A DNA stretch of 64,000 bases, taken from the NCBI RefSeq assembly GCF_002860125.1, contig NZ_PGVA01000001.1, forward strand, positions 1-64,000, written 5' to 3'. Each line of letters opens with the position of its first letter. The first letter of the stretch is position 1. The position numbers were made by a program, and so were the translations under genes. This document shows, piece after piece, positions 25,560 to 34,186 of the stretch. The notes beneath the pieces are model-generated. The model did not search any database. It had not been told where the DNA came from and saw nothing but the letters and a program-made list of their open reading frames with translations. The DNA comes from Bacillus canaveralius (GTDB lineage Bacteria; Bacillota; Bacilli; Bacillales; Cytobacillaceae).

Positions 25560-27332
25560 ATGAAAAATTGGATGAAAAAATTTGTTATTGTTTTATTGGC
25601 AGTCTTATTGTTGCCAGCGGCTGTACAAGCAATTAATGGTCCGATCAGCAGTGCTGGCAGTCAGGATGGAGGAATTGGCAACAGCAGTCATTACCTCGAT
25701 GAAGTGCCGAACATTTCAATGGACCCAAAAGTAAAACAGATTATTTATCCACTATTTTCAACACCTTCTGTAAGCAAGAAAGGCGAGTTATTAACCATTA
25801 AAATTGATAGCCAGGGAAAAGAGGCGGCAGGATGGAGCATCAAATTAAAGCAAACGAATAACTCTTCGTTAACAACAGAGTATGAGCTGCCTGTCCAAAA
25901 GGTATCTTCTGGCCAATCACACTGGAAGAAAAGCTCAACCATTTATGATGTCACCGTAAAAATTCCAAATGATGTTCCAGAAAAACTGTATGATCTTGAA
26001 GTTTCATATACCGGGAATGGCAAGCGAATTACTGATGATCAGCCTCATTCGGTTAAAGTGGTCAATGAATTTAAGAAAGATTTCACTTTCATGCATGTAA
26101 CGGATACGCATGTCGGTTCACCCCGGAATTTAGGTGATCATGGAGACCCGGCTGCAACAGAGCCAGCACAATTAATTGAAGCGGGGCTTTGGAATCCTGA
26201 TCCGGAAAAACGCTGGTTATATTTGCAAAAGGCAATCAAAGAAGTCAATTTGATGAATCCTGATTTTGTGGTTGTAACCGGCGATTTAATGTTCGGGCAA
26301 ATGAATCCACAGGAATATATTTACGAATATGAAGAAACGTATAAATTTCTGCAAAAATTAAATGTACCAGTTTATTTGGTCCCGGGCAACCATGATTATT
26401 ATGCGCAGGATGCGACGCTTGCCGATGGCGCCAAGTACTGGGAGCAATATTTCGGGCCACAGTATTTCTCGTTTAATTATGGACCTTATGCCCATTTTAT
26501 CGGCTACAATTCATTCGACTGGCATAAATTTGACAGGAGCGGACATGGAACTCTCTCTGTCCCGACATGGGGCGGACAAATCCGCGAAGAGCAACTAAAC
26601 TGGATTAAACAAGATCTTGCCGACAATGAGAAAAATGCACAGGCAGGGCAAGTTCGCGGGCTTTTCTCTCACCATAATCCGTTATGGCAGGACAGGGAAA
26701 TTTGGCCGCACGACGACGCTGAAGTTCAGGAATACTGGAAACAATACGATGGGCAGCATAATCCGCAGCGTCTCGATACACTGATGCTCGGCGAAAAGCT
26801 TGGACTGAAATATGATCAGCAATGGCATGGGGAGAATGCAAACGAACTGATCGACGTGATGCAGCAACACAAAGTCAATATAAGCCTGCACGGCCATACG
26901 CATGTAGATAACGTGACTGAAAAAGATGGAATCCTTTATACAACGACGGCTTCCGTCGAGTTATCTGGAAAGCCGTGGGTCGGTTTTAGAAACTTTAAAA
27001 TGAGAAAAGGACAATTCACTTCTTATAATTATGAAGAACCGGGACGCTCGATTCCGATCTATATGAACGGCGAAACGAAAAGCGGCATTATGTCATTTGA
27101 AGCGAATTACAAAGCAGCAAACGATGGGCAGTCGACCTCCCAGGAAGCAACCGTAACAAATCGTCTGAAAAAGCCGCTTACAGTCACTGTTCCGTTTTAT
27201 ATGGCTGCAGGTGATTATCGAATTTCATCCGGAAAATTCAAACAAAATTACAGTGCAGACGGAAAGCAATACATCGAAGTAGAAGTCACTGTCCCTGCCG
27301 GAAGTGAGCAGAAAATTACTGTGCAGAAATAA
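25560..27332 (+). CDS. secreted calcineurin-like metallophosphoesterase
   Basis: An exported phosphoesterase of 590 residues with a signal peptide (MKNWMKKFVIVLLAVLLLPA, cleavage near VQA-ING). After an N-terminal beta-rich domain (about 45-170) the catalytic domain shows the two-metal motifs in order: HVTDTHVG (D-x-H), VVTGDLMFG (GD), VPGNHDYY (GNHD), LFSHHNPLW (H) and LHGHTHVDN (GHTH). A beta-sandwich of about 100 residues closes the chain. Substrates may be nucleotides, phosphodiesters or phosphomonoesters outside the cell. AAGGAGG is 9 bases before the ATG. It sits between the fusion phosphatase and PhoD, so phosphate scavenging is the likely role. Confidence 0.88.
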   Translation: MKNWMKKFVIVLLAVLLLPAAVQAINGPISSAGSQDGGIGNSSHYLDEVPNISMDPKVKQIIYPLFSTPSVSKKGELLTIKIDSQGKEAAGWSIKLKQTNNSSLTTEYELPVQKVSSGQSHWKKSSTIYDVTVKIPNDVPEKLYDLEVSYTGNGKRITDDQPHSVKVVNEFKKDFTFMHVTDTHVGSPRNLGDHGDPAATEPAQLIEAGLWNPDPEKRWLYLQKAIKEVNLMNPDFVVVTGDLMFGQMNPQEYIYEYEETYKFLQKLNVPVYLVPGNHDYYAQDATLADGAKYWEQYFGPQYFSFNYGPYAHFIGYNSFDWHKFDRSGHGTLSVPTWGGQIREEQLNWIKQDLADNEKNAQAGQVRGLFSHHNPLWQDREIWPHDDAEVQEYWKQYDGQHNPQRLDTLMLGEKLGLKYDQQWHGENANELIDVMQQHKVNISLHGHTHVDNVTEKDGILYTTTASVELSGKPWVGFRNFKMRKGQFTSYNYEEPGRSIPIYMNGETKSGIMSFEANYKAANDGQSTSQEATVTNRLKKPLTVTVPFYMAAGDYRISSGKFKQNYSADGKQYIEVEVTVPAGSEQKITVQK

Positions 27333-27336
27333 CTTG

Positions 27337-27378
27337 AAAACCCCCTATCTGAGCATCGTTGCTTGAGAGGGGTTTTTT
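27337..27378 (+). terminator. terminator of the metallophosphoesterase gene
   Basis: AAAACCCC pairs with GGGGTTTT, the arms separated by CTATCTGAGCATCGTTGCTTGAGA read in two parts (a short inner stem with CTGAGCA... and ...TGCTTGAG is possible). Six Ts follow. Confidence 0.75.
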
Positions 27379-27405
27379 AATGGGATTTAATATTCCATTT
27401 AATGT

Positions 27406-27500
27406 TATCGCTTAAATAAAGCTGATTTTCGCGCGATTATTGATTTTTTCGCTTAAATCATGTCACTTTTCGCTTAATTCCTCTTAGTTTCCGCTTAAAT
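27406..27500. repeat. five-unit 21-bp phased repeat block, copy 2
   Basis: CGCTTAA or a variant occurs at 27409, 27430 (CGCGCGA), 27450, 27471 and 27492; the spacings 21, 20, 21 and 21 are identical to those of the block at 16111-16194. Unit three matches its counterpart over 19 bases. The surrounding 27501-27890 contains no gene that I can support. Confidence 0.7.
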
Positions 27501-27896
27501 ACTCTGAATAGGCCAGCTGATCAGTATGATTATGTAAATATATGGATTAAATTGTAAATTTTCAGAGCTTTATGACAGCTACATTCCCTGACTGATTATA
27601 TTTCTCCGCTAAATAGATCGAAAAAGAGAGTTTTTTGAACAGAAACACTAGATTTTTGTGCATTTGGTAGTCAACCAGCCTTTCGAAAGCGTTCTGCTGA
27701 TTTATCCAACATGTTTCCTTACCGGTGTCGAATCACTTTATTGTTACGGTTTTTTAAAAGATTCATGAAGAAAATTAGGCAAAAGGGCTTTTCTAGAAAT
27801 CGGAATTTTGTGTTAATTGAGATTGATAAAGACCTAGCAAAAATAGTTTTGGTTCCTTTGTCCTGAATGAATATGCCCAATCTCATGAATTGCTGG

Positions 27897-27938
27897 TTTA
27901 CATTCCTTAACACTCGGTTTAAAAAGTCCATTTATAAT
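27897..27938 (+). promoter_or_regulatory. PhoP-box promoter of phoD
   Basis: TTTACA (27897-27902), TTAACA (27907-27912) and TTTAAA (27918-27923) are spaced 10 and 11 bases, as in PhoP-activated promoters of B. subtilis. TATAAT follows at 27933-27938. This is the clearest PhoP site in the window and predicts induction of phoD-tatA-tatC under phosphate starvation. Confidence 0.7.
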
Positions 27939-27978
27939 AAAGCCGATTCAAATAATTTATGCGGAAAGGGGAACGATC

Positions 27979-29730
27979 ATGAATAATGAAAGAGTAATGG
28001 ACGAATGGATTAAGAAATGGAGCGAAGAAAGTCTCGGAAGGAATATGGACCGCCGTGATTTTCTGCAGGGAGCAAGTAAAATTGCCACCTTGTCACTTGG
28101 GCTCGCGATTGCACAATCGATGGGCGGACTTGATGTAAGTGCAGCTTATAATTTCACGGAGTATCCGTTTACTCTTGGTGTTGCGTCAGGTGATCCTCTT
28201 TCAGACAGTGTTGTTTTATGGACAAGGCTTGCTCCCGACCCTTTAAATGGCGGAGGAATGCCGTCTAAAAAATTGCCGGTAAAATGGGAAGTGGCCAAAG
28301 ATGAAAACTTTCGAAAAATTGTCCAGCGCGGCACGGAAGTAGCGGCACCTGAACTGGCCCATACCGTCCATGCTGAAGTCAAGGGATTAAAACCAAACCA
28401 GGTATACTTTTATCGTTTTAAAAGCGGAAATGAAATAAGCCCGACAGGTAAAACGAAAACACTTCCTTCATCCCGTTCCAGTGTTTCTAGCATGACATTC
28501 GCTTTTGCTTCATGCCAGCAATTTGAACACGGTTTTTATACGGCTTATCAGCATATGGCTAAAGAAGAGCTTGATCTCGTTTTCCACCTTGGCGATTACA
28601 TATATGAATACGGGCCGAATGAATATGTTGCTCCAAGCGGTAATGTCCGCACCCACAGCGGTCCGGAAATTATTGCACTTCAAGATTATCGAAACAGGTA
28701 TGCCCAATACCGTTCAGATGCTGACCTTAAGGCTGCCCATGCTGCCTTTCCTTGGGTTGTAACCTGGGATGACCACGAAGTGGAAAATAATTATGCGAAT
28801 GTCACTCCCGAAAAAGGACAGTCGGTTGAGGAATTTATCAAACGCCGTGCAGCCGCCTATCAGGCTTATTATGAGCATATGCCTCTCCGCAGATCTTCCT
28901 TGCCAAAAGGAGCTGATATGCGGTTATATCGGAATTTTTCTTATGGTGATTTGGCGGAATTTAATGTACTGGACACAAGGCAATACCGTGATGACCAGGC
29001 GAACGATGATAAAAGCTCACCGCAAACACCTGAATCTCTTGATCCCAACCGCACACTTCTTGGCGATGAACAGGAACAGTGGCTGTTTGAAAACCTGGCT
29101 GGCTCAAAGGCGGCATGGAACGTGTTGGCCCAGCAGATCTTTTTTGCTCAGCGAAATTATGGTACGAGCACAGCTCCAAAATTCAGTATGGACTCATGGG
29201 ATGGCTATCCCGCGGCACGCGAGCATTTACTCAAATCTGCTGAAACCAAACAGGATTTAAACAACGTGGTCGTTCTAACCGGAGATGTCCATGCAAGCTG
29301 GGCAGCCAATCTCCATACTAATTTTGATGATCCCAATTCAAGAATTTTCGGTGCGGAATTCGTCGGCACTTCGATCACTTCAGGCGGAAACGGCGCTGAT
29401 AAACGGGCAGATACTGACCGGATTTTAGCATTGAACCCACATATTAAATTTTTTAACGATTATCGCGGCTATGTCCGCTGCACGGTAACACCGGAACGTT
29501 TTCAAGCGGACTACCGGGTTGTTCCCTTTGTATCAACAAAAGGTGCTGACATTTCAACAAGAGCCTCATTTTTACTTGAGAAGGATCAACAGGGAATCAA
29601 GCAAGTGGCAACTGCACAAATCCTGCAAGGTGTCCAATTGTCAAATGAGGTTGAGGATGATCGTCACCACGCTCACCAACGAGCCCATGAAAAACAAAAC
29701 GAAAAAAAGCGGGAGAAGGTAACAAACTAG
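27979..29730 (+). CDS. phoD: Tat-exported alkaline phosphatase/phosphodiesterase PhoD
   Basis: A secreted Ca/Fe-type phosphodiesterase/alkaline phosphatase of 583 residues. The twin-arginine signal is MDRRDFLQGASK (Arg25-Arg26) with a hydrophobic stretch ending near DVSAAYN. Conserved PhoD blocks: GVASGDPLSDSVVLWTRL, FAFASCQQFEHGFYTAYQHM, FHLGDYIYEYG, VTWDDHEVENNYAN, VLDTRQYRDDQ and LTGDVHASWAANL. PhoD degrades teichoic acids and other phosphodiesters when phosphate is short. The C-terminus is charged (HHAHQRAHEKQNEKKREK), which is longer than in B. subtilis PhoD as I remember it. It is followed by tatA and tatC, the same order as B. subtilis phoD-tatAd-tatCd. Confidence 0.93.
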   Translation: MNNERVMDEWIKKWSEESLGRNMDRRDFLQGASKIATLSLGLAIAQSMGGLDVSAAYNFTEYPFTLGVASGDPLSDSVVLWTRLAPDPLNGGGMPSKKLPVKWEVAKDENFRKIVQRGTEVAAPELAHTVHAEVKGLKPNQVYFYRFKSGNEISPTGKTKTLPSSRSSVSSMTFAFASCQQFEHGFYTAYQHMAKEELDLVFHLGDYIYEYGPNEYVAPSGNVRTHSGPEIIALQDYRNRYAQYRSDADLKAAHAAFPWVVTWDDHEVENNYANVTPEKGQSVEEFIKRRAAAYQAYYEHMPLRRSSLPKGADMRLYRNFSYGDLAEFNVLDTRQYRDDQANDDKSSPQTPESLDPNRTLLGDEQEQWLFENLAGSKAAWNVLAQQIFFAQRNYGTSTAPKFSMDSWDGYPAAREHLLKSAETKQDLNNVVVLTGDVHASWAANLHTNFDDPNSRIFGAEFVGTSITSGGNGADKRADTDRILALNPHIKFFNDYRGYVRCTVTPERFQADYRVVPFVSTKGADISTRASFLLEKDQQGIKQVATAQILQGVQLSNEVEDDRHHAHQRAHEKQNEKKREKVTN

Positions 29731-29777
29731 TTGGAGCTCCCTATTAGAGCATCAACTTTCGACAGGAGGTGATCATG

Positions 29778-29984
29778 ATGTTTTCGAACATTGGTATTCC
29801 GGGGTTAATCTTAGTACTCGTGATTGCGTTAATTATTTTCGGGCCTTCCAAGCTTCCTGAAATCGGCCGTGCCTTTGGAAGAACCTTATCAGAATTCAAG
29901 GGTGCAACGAAAGGGTTAGTATCCGATTCAGATCATGAGGACGAAAAAAAGCCGTCGCTTACGGCCGTTAAAAAAGAGGGATAA
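29778..29984 (+). CDS. tatA: Sec-independent translocase subunit TatA
   Basis: A single-helix membrane protein of 68 residues that forms the Tat pore-related complex. It has the N-terminal transmembrane helix ([18 protein letters not shown]), the [14 protein letters not shown] hinge and amphipathic helix, and a charged tail. The frame opens at GTG 29769, but AGGAGG (29764-29769) best serves ATG 29778, the start known for TatAd. Lying between phoD and tatC, it is the TatAd counterpart. A second, very similar TatA is encoded at 51650. Confidence 0.93.
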   Translation: MFSNIGIPGLILVLVIALIIFGPSKLPEIGRAFGRTLSEFKGATKGLVSDSDHEDEKKPSLTAVKKEG

Positions 29985-30003
29985 CCATCAGATATTAAAA
30001 AAG

Positions 30004-30037
30004 GGTAGACGGGGGAAAGCTCGTCTGCTTCTTTTTT
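30004..30037 (+). terminator. weak hairpin between tatA and tatC
   Basis: GTAGACG pairs with CGTCTGC (one mismatch) across a short loop, followed by TTCTTTTTT. It may reduce read-through into tatC. Confidence 0.5.
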
Positions 30038-30088
30038 GTAAAAGTTCTTTGCAATCATATGGAGGATAACGACGAGGAGGTCAGCAAA

Positions 30089-30823
30089 ATGGAAAGCAAG
30101 AATCTGCAGGTTTTCGGACATTTGGAAGAACTGCGAAACAGGATCATTAAAACATTAACAGGATTTTTGGCGTTCATGATTGTGAGTTTCCTGTTTGTCG
30201 AGGAAATTTATAAATGGCTGATTAAAGATTTAGATGGCAAGCTCACTGTCCTTGGCCCGGGTGAAATTCTTTGGGTGTATATGGTGATTGCCGCGGTATT
30301 TGCGATTGCCGCCACCATACCATTGGCGGCGTTCCAGACGTGGCGTTTTGTTGCGCCGGCATTAAAAAAAGAAGAGCGTAAGGTAACGCTCCGATTCATC
30401 CCTGGCTTATTCTTCTTATTTATTGCAGGAATCTCGTTCGGTTACTTCGTGTTATTTCCGATTGTTTTAGGTTTTCTTATTTCACTTTCAGCGGGACAAT
30501 TTGAGACGATGTTTACTGCCGAGAAATACTTCCGGTTTATGATTAACTTGATTCTTCCGTTTGGATTTTTATTCGAAATGCCACTGTTGGTAATGTTTTT
30601 AACACGGTTGGGAATTTTAAACCCGATGAGGCTGGCAAAGGGCAGAAAGCTTTCCTACTTTGTCCTCGTCATCGTGTCGATCTTGATCACGCCGCCAGAT
30701 TTAATCTCAGATATTTTGGTGATAGTTCCGTTACTGGTTTTGTATGAGGCCAGCGTACTATTATCCGCGATCGTTTATCGAAAGAGGCTGAAACGAGAAG
30801 GCACAGAATTATCAGTGGCTTAA
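30089..30823 (+). CDS. tatC: Sec-independent translocase subunit TatC
   Basis: A six-helix membrane receptor of 244 residues for twin-arginine signals. It shows the N-terminal FGHLEELRNRII signature, the FxxE-type loop region (FLFEMPLLVMFLTRLGI), and the RKLSYFVLVIVSILITPPDLISDI block. GAGGAGG at 30074-30080 is 8 bases before ATG 30089; the open frame extends 10 codons upstream without a better start. It is the only tatC in the window and could serve both PhoD and the DmsA-like protein. Confidence 0.93.
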   Translation: MESKNLQVFGHLEELRNRIIKTLTGFLAFMIVSFLFVEEIYKWLIKDLDGKLTVLGPGEILWVYMVIAAVFAIAATIPLAAFQTWRFVAPALKKEERKVTLRFIPGLFFLFIAGISFGYFVLFPIVLGFLISLSAGQFETMFTAEKYFRFMINLILPFGFLFEMPLLVMFLTRLGILNPMRLAKGRKLSYFVLVIVSILITPPDLISDILVIVPLLVLYEASVLLSAIVYRKRLKREGTELSVA

Positions 30824-30850
30824 CGAGGATATATGCCAAACAGGCAAACA

Positions 30851-30882
30851 AAAAGGATAGCCGCAAGCTCGGCTATCCTTTT
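30851..30882. terminator. bidirectional terminator between tatC and glpQ
   Basis: AAAAGGATAGCCG and CGGCTATCCTTTT form a perfect 13-bp stem with a six-base loop between two converging genes. Confidence 0.92.
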
Positions 30883-30887
30883 GCAGC

Positions 30888-31772
30888 TTATTTGCTGCCT
30901 TTCTCTTTTAAAACTTCTTGTAAACGGTCAGGGAAGTTGGTGAATATTCCAGTTACACCCCAATCAATCAACGTGCGCATATGTTCTTTTTCATTGACGG
31001 TATACGGATGTATTTCGAGGCCGTGCTGGCGAACTTTTTGTACATATGCTTTATCAATTTTGTCAAAGTTCATGCCAACCCCGATACTGTATGTTTTATA
31101 ATCTTCCAGCTCATCGTCAGTAATCACGGCTGGCGTATCGTACCATAATAATTGTACAAGCGGGATTTCCGGCTCCAACTCATGGACTATTTTTAAGCTG
31201 TCAGCACTGAACGATTGGATGAGTACTTTGCCCGAAGAATCTTCCGAACCTGTTAATTTATACTTGCTAAGTACTTCGAGCAGTTTTTCTTCCATGCCCG
31301 GATAGACTTCAGGGGATTTCGTTTCGATATAATAGCGGGAGCCTTTACCGAATGTTTGAATGACTTCGTCAAGCGTCGGTACTTTTAACCCAACATACTC
31401 TTTTCGTGCCAATTCCGGATATTTTTCATTGAACCATGAACCGGCATCCAGCTCCTTGATTTCGGAGAGTGTGTAATCTTTAACATACCCTGTTCCGTTT
31501 GTTGTGCGGTCAAGGGTTTCATCATGCATCGCGATCAGCTCACCGTCTTTTGTCATTTGCAGATCAATCTCGATATAGTCTCCTTTCATTTTTTCCCCAA
31601 GTCCGTAAGCCAAAAGCGTATGTTCCGGGGCATGTCCTGAGGCGCCACGGTGGGCTACGTTTAAAATTTTGTTTGGATGCATTGGTTTAGCGGCGTCTGC
31701 ATGTCCGACAAATCCGGTGCTAATTCCAACTAATGCGGCTGACATCAATACATTTTGTAAAAGTCCTTTCAT
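30888..31772 (-). CDS. glpQ: secreted glycerophosphodiester phosphodiesterase
   Basis: A 294-residue exported enzyme that splits glycerophosphodiesters into glycerol-3-phosphate and an alcohol. A signal peptide ends near GHADA-AKP. Catalytic blocks: [14 protein letters not shown] (HR and E), [29 protein letters not shown] (ExD, HD, TNG), YYIETKSPE and [12 protein letters not shown]. Length and motifs match B. subtilis GlpQ, which acts on glycerol-type teichoic acid and belongs to the Pho regulon. On the minus strand TTTATA and TTAAAA, 11 bases apart, lie upstream (31823-31839) and could be a weak PhoP box. Confidence 0.9.
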   Translation of the reverse strand: MKGLLQNVLMSAALVGISTGFVGHADAAKPMHPNKILNVAHRGASGHAPEHTLLAYGLGEKMKGDYIEIDLQMTKDGELIAMHDETLDRTTNGTGYVKDYTLSEIKELDAGSWFNEKYPELARKEYVGLKVPTLDEVIQTFGKGSRYYIETKSPEVYPGMEEKLLEVLSKYKLTGSEDSSGKVLIQSFSADSLKIVHELEPEIPLVQLLWYDTPAVITDDELEDYKTYSIGVGMNFDKIDKAYVQKVRQHGLEIHPYTVNEKEHMRTLIDWGVTGIFTNFPDRLQEVLKEKGSK

Positions 31773-31895
31773 CTCCTGTTTCCCCTTTCGTAGTTAAGAT
31801 CATTTTTAGCATAATGGTTGGATTTTAAGTGAATATAAACAAATATTTAAAATAGGATGACAATCCTGTAACAAACATTGATTTATATTTTCCGG

Positions 31896-31921
31896 AAACA
31901 TTTCCTTTTGAGGAAATGTTT
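31896..31921 (+). promoter_or_regulatory. inverted repeat ahead of the nucleoside operon
   Basis: AAACATTTCC (31896-31905) and GGAAATGTTT (31912-31921) form a perfect 10-bp inverted repeat about 90 bases before the phosphorylase gene. It may be an operator or a short terminator; no regulator gene is adjacent. Confidence 0.45.
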
Positions 31922-32008
31922 TATAGAATAAGAGTGAGAATATTCAATTTTTCCTGCATTTTTTTGAAATTATAAAATAATATTGATCAAAATTAAGGGA
32001 GTTTACAT

Positions 32009-32761
32009 ATGGGGAACAGTATGCAGCCACATATCAGAATTGGCGAGGATTATCGGATTCATTATGCGCTCTTGCCTGGCGACCCGGGCCGTGTTGATGA
32101 GGTCGCCAAATTTCTCGATCAAACCGAAGCCGTGGCGAACAATCGCGAATTTAAGACAATTGTCGGTTCTTATAAAGGAGTTCGTATTTTCGTGACTTCG
32201 ACGGGAATCGGCGGGGCATCTGCCGGAATTGCTGTCGAGGAATTAAGGAATATTGGGGTCAATGTGATGATTCGCATTGGCAGCTGCGGGGCGAATCAGG
32301 CCGAGGTAAAATTGGGAGATTTGGTAATTGCGGGCGGTGCTGTCAGAAATGACGGGGCCTCAGATGCCTATATTGATAAAGCTTTTCCGGCTATTCCTGA
32401 TACCGGCTTGCTGTTTCATGTGATTGAAGCAGCTAAAAAATCAGGGTATCGACATCATATAGGGAAAGTCAGGAGCCATGACAGCTTTTATACAGATGAA
32501 GAACAGCAAATCGATCAGTACTGGTCAAGCAAAGGGATTTTAGCTTCCGACATGGAAACAGCCGCACTGTTTGTCATTGGGGGATTACGCGGTGTAAAAA
32601 CCGCATCTATTTTAAATGTGGTGGTAGAAAAAGAAGGAAACCTGGAAGGGGGGATTAATGCCTATTTAGACGAAGCAAACGAAAGCAAGCTTGGCGAACA
32701 GAAAGAAATCATCACTGCATTAGAAGCCATTGTCTCTTATCATCATTCATTGAAAAGTTAA
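32009..32761 (+). CDS. nucleoside phosphorylase (uridine phosphorylase-like)
   Basis: A cytoplasmic enzyme of 250 residues of the NP-I (PNP/UDP) family, which splits nucleosides with phosphate to base and ribose-1-phosphate. Seen: ALLPGDPGRVDEVAKFLD (phosphate loop), GIGGASAGIAVEEL, IRIGSCGANQ (phosphate/ribose site) and the SDMETAALF segment that binds the ribose. The last motif and length are closest to uridine phosphorylase, but purine specificity is not excluded. It is the first gene of an operon whose other four genes form an ECF importer, 16 bases upstream of the S component. AAGGGA serves ATG 32009. Confidence 0.85.
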   Translation: MGNSMQPHIRIGEDYRIHYALLPGDPGRVDEVAKFLDQTEAVANNREFKTIVGSYKGVRIFVTSTGIGGASAGIAVEELRNIGVNVMIRIGSCGANQAEVKLGDLVIAGGAVRNDGASDAYIDKAFPAIPDTGLLFHVIEAAKKSGYRHHIGKVRSHDSFYTDEEQQIDQYWSSKGILASDMETAALFVIGGLRGVKTASILNVVVEKEGNLEGGINAYLDEANESKLGEQKEIITALEAIVSYHHSLKS

Positions 32762-32776
32762 AAGGAGGTTTCATTT

Positions 32777-33382
32777 ATGCAAAAGCAAAGTATGTGGTCA
32801 TTTCGATTTTCTACTTCAGCCCTTGTGTTAATTCCGACTGCCGTAGGTATTAATTATATAGGGAAATTATTTGCAGGGTTGTTAAAGCTGCCGCTATGGC
32901 TTGATTCGATTGGTACCGTATTGGCAAGCATGCTGGCAGGCCCGATTATTGGAGCTTTAGCAGGTGCTATAAATAATATTATTTATGGGTTGACGCTCGA
33001 TCCAATTTCGTTTGTGTACGCTATTTCAAGTATCGCAATTGGTTTGGCAGTCGGAATTTTATTTTATAAAGGCTTGATCTCGAGCTGGTCTCAGGCTGCT
33101 GTGGCCGGGTTGATTGTCGGCCTCGTTGCGACAGTTGTGTCGACGCCGATCAACGTAGGTTTTTGGGGAGGACAAACAGGGAACGTTTGGGGAGATGCGT
33201 TATACGCGATTATTCTGGCAAAAACAGACTCGATTTGGCTTGCATCCTTCCTTGATGAACTCGTCGTCGATGTGCCGGATAAATTAATGGTCGTCCTGAT
33301 CAGCTACGGTATTTTCAGGGGGCTGCCGCAAAATGTGGTGCACTTATACGATAACAATCATAAATTGGAGACTCTTGACTAA
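32777..33382 (+). CDS. ECF transporter S component (probable nucleoside/pyrimidine uptake)
   Basis: A membrane substrate-capture protein of 201 residues with about five to six helices. ECF S marks are GTVLASMLAGPIIGALAGAINNIIYGLT and the C-terminal YAIILAKTDSIWLASFLDELVVDVPDKLM. S components define substrate; here the operon with a nucleoside phosphorylase suggests nucleosides or a nucleobase, which is inference. AAGGAGG is 9 bases before the ATG. Confidence 0.8.
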   Translation: MQKQSMWSFRFSTSALVLIPTAVGINYIGKLFAGLLKLPLWLDSIGTVLASMLAGPIIGALAGAINNIIYGLTLDPISFVYAISSIAIGLAVGILFYKGLISSWSQAAVAGLIVGLVATVVSTPINVGFWGGQTGNVWGDALYAIILAKTDSIWLASFLDELVVDVPDKLMVVLISYGIFRGLPQNVVHLYDNNHKLETLD

Positions 33383-33418
33383 CCAGGCTGCAATGCATAG
33401 AAAGATGGTGAACGTTTT

Positions 33419-34186
33419 TTGAAACCGATCAGTTTATATTCAGAGAGAAGATCAATCGTCCATGACATTGATCCGATAAGTAAGCTCTATTACATTCTTT
33501 TTTCAATTTTGGTGCCAATCATTTTGTCATCGCTCACGATCTCTTTTATATGCGTTGGACTTAGCATTGTCCTGCTCTTTGCGGCTAAGGTGTTCAGAAA
33601 AACGCTGCCTGTATTCGGCTTTGTTTTTCTGATCCTGATTACGGTCTTCATCATCCAGGGATTGTTTAGTCCCGACAACGAAACAGCTCTCTTTCAGGTC
33701 GGCCCAGTTACGATGTATGAAGAAGGGCTGATGCATGCGCTGATGATTACTCTTCGTGTGATCAGTATTGTTGGTGCTTTTATGATCCTTGTCCTGACGA
33801 CGAAACCGGCGGATCTCGTCGAATCTCTCGTTCGTAAGGGGATGTCGCCGCGGTTCGGGTATGTGCTCAGCTCCGTTTTTCAAATCATTCCGGAAATGAT
33901 GTCGACAATGGGCACGATTACCGATGCACAAAGGGCAAGGGGAATGGAGACAGAAGGCAAATTGAGCGTCAGGATCAAGGCGTTTTTACCGCTGCTGGGA
34001 CCTGTCGTGTTAGGGTCATTGATCAATACGAAGGAACGAGCAATGGCGCTGGAAGTGAGAGGATTTAACTCCCCGACACCAAAGACCTATTTATATGAAG
34101 AAAAAAATTATACTTTCAGCAAAGCTATTCAGTGGACGCTCTTGGTGCTAACCGCATTTGCCCTCGTCTGGAGGATCGTTGCATGA
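33419..34186 (+). CDS. ECF transporter T component
   Basis: The energy-coupling transmembrane scaffold, 255 residues, with a long hydrophobic N-terminal half and two coupling-helix motifs carrying Ala-Arg-Gly type signatures: AQRARGMETEG (about 178-188) and ERAMALEVRGF (about 209-219). These grooves hold the two ATPases. The start is TTG 33419 with GGTG upstream; no ATG fits better. It overlaps the first ATPase gene by 4 bases (ATGA). Confidence 0.85.
   Translation: MKPISLYSERRSIVHDIDPISKLYYILFSILVPIILSSLTISFICVGLSIVLLFAAKVFRKTLPVFGFVFLILITVFIIQGLFSPDNETALFQVGPVTMYEEGLMHALMITLRVISIVGAFMILVLTTKPADLVESLVRKGMSPRFGYVLSSVFQIIPEMMSTMGTITDAQRARGMETEGKLSVRIKAFLPLLGPVVLGSLINTKERAMALEVRGFNSPTPKTYLYEEKNYTFSKAIQWTLLVLTAFALVWRIVA

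Noticed and set aside
27719-27931. 70-codon minus-strand frame upstream of phoD
   Set aside because: It covers the PhoP box and has no ribosome site or recognisable pattern.
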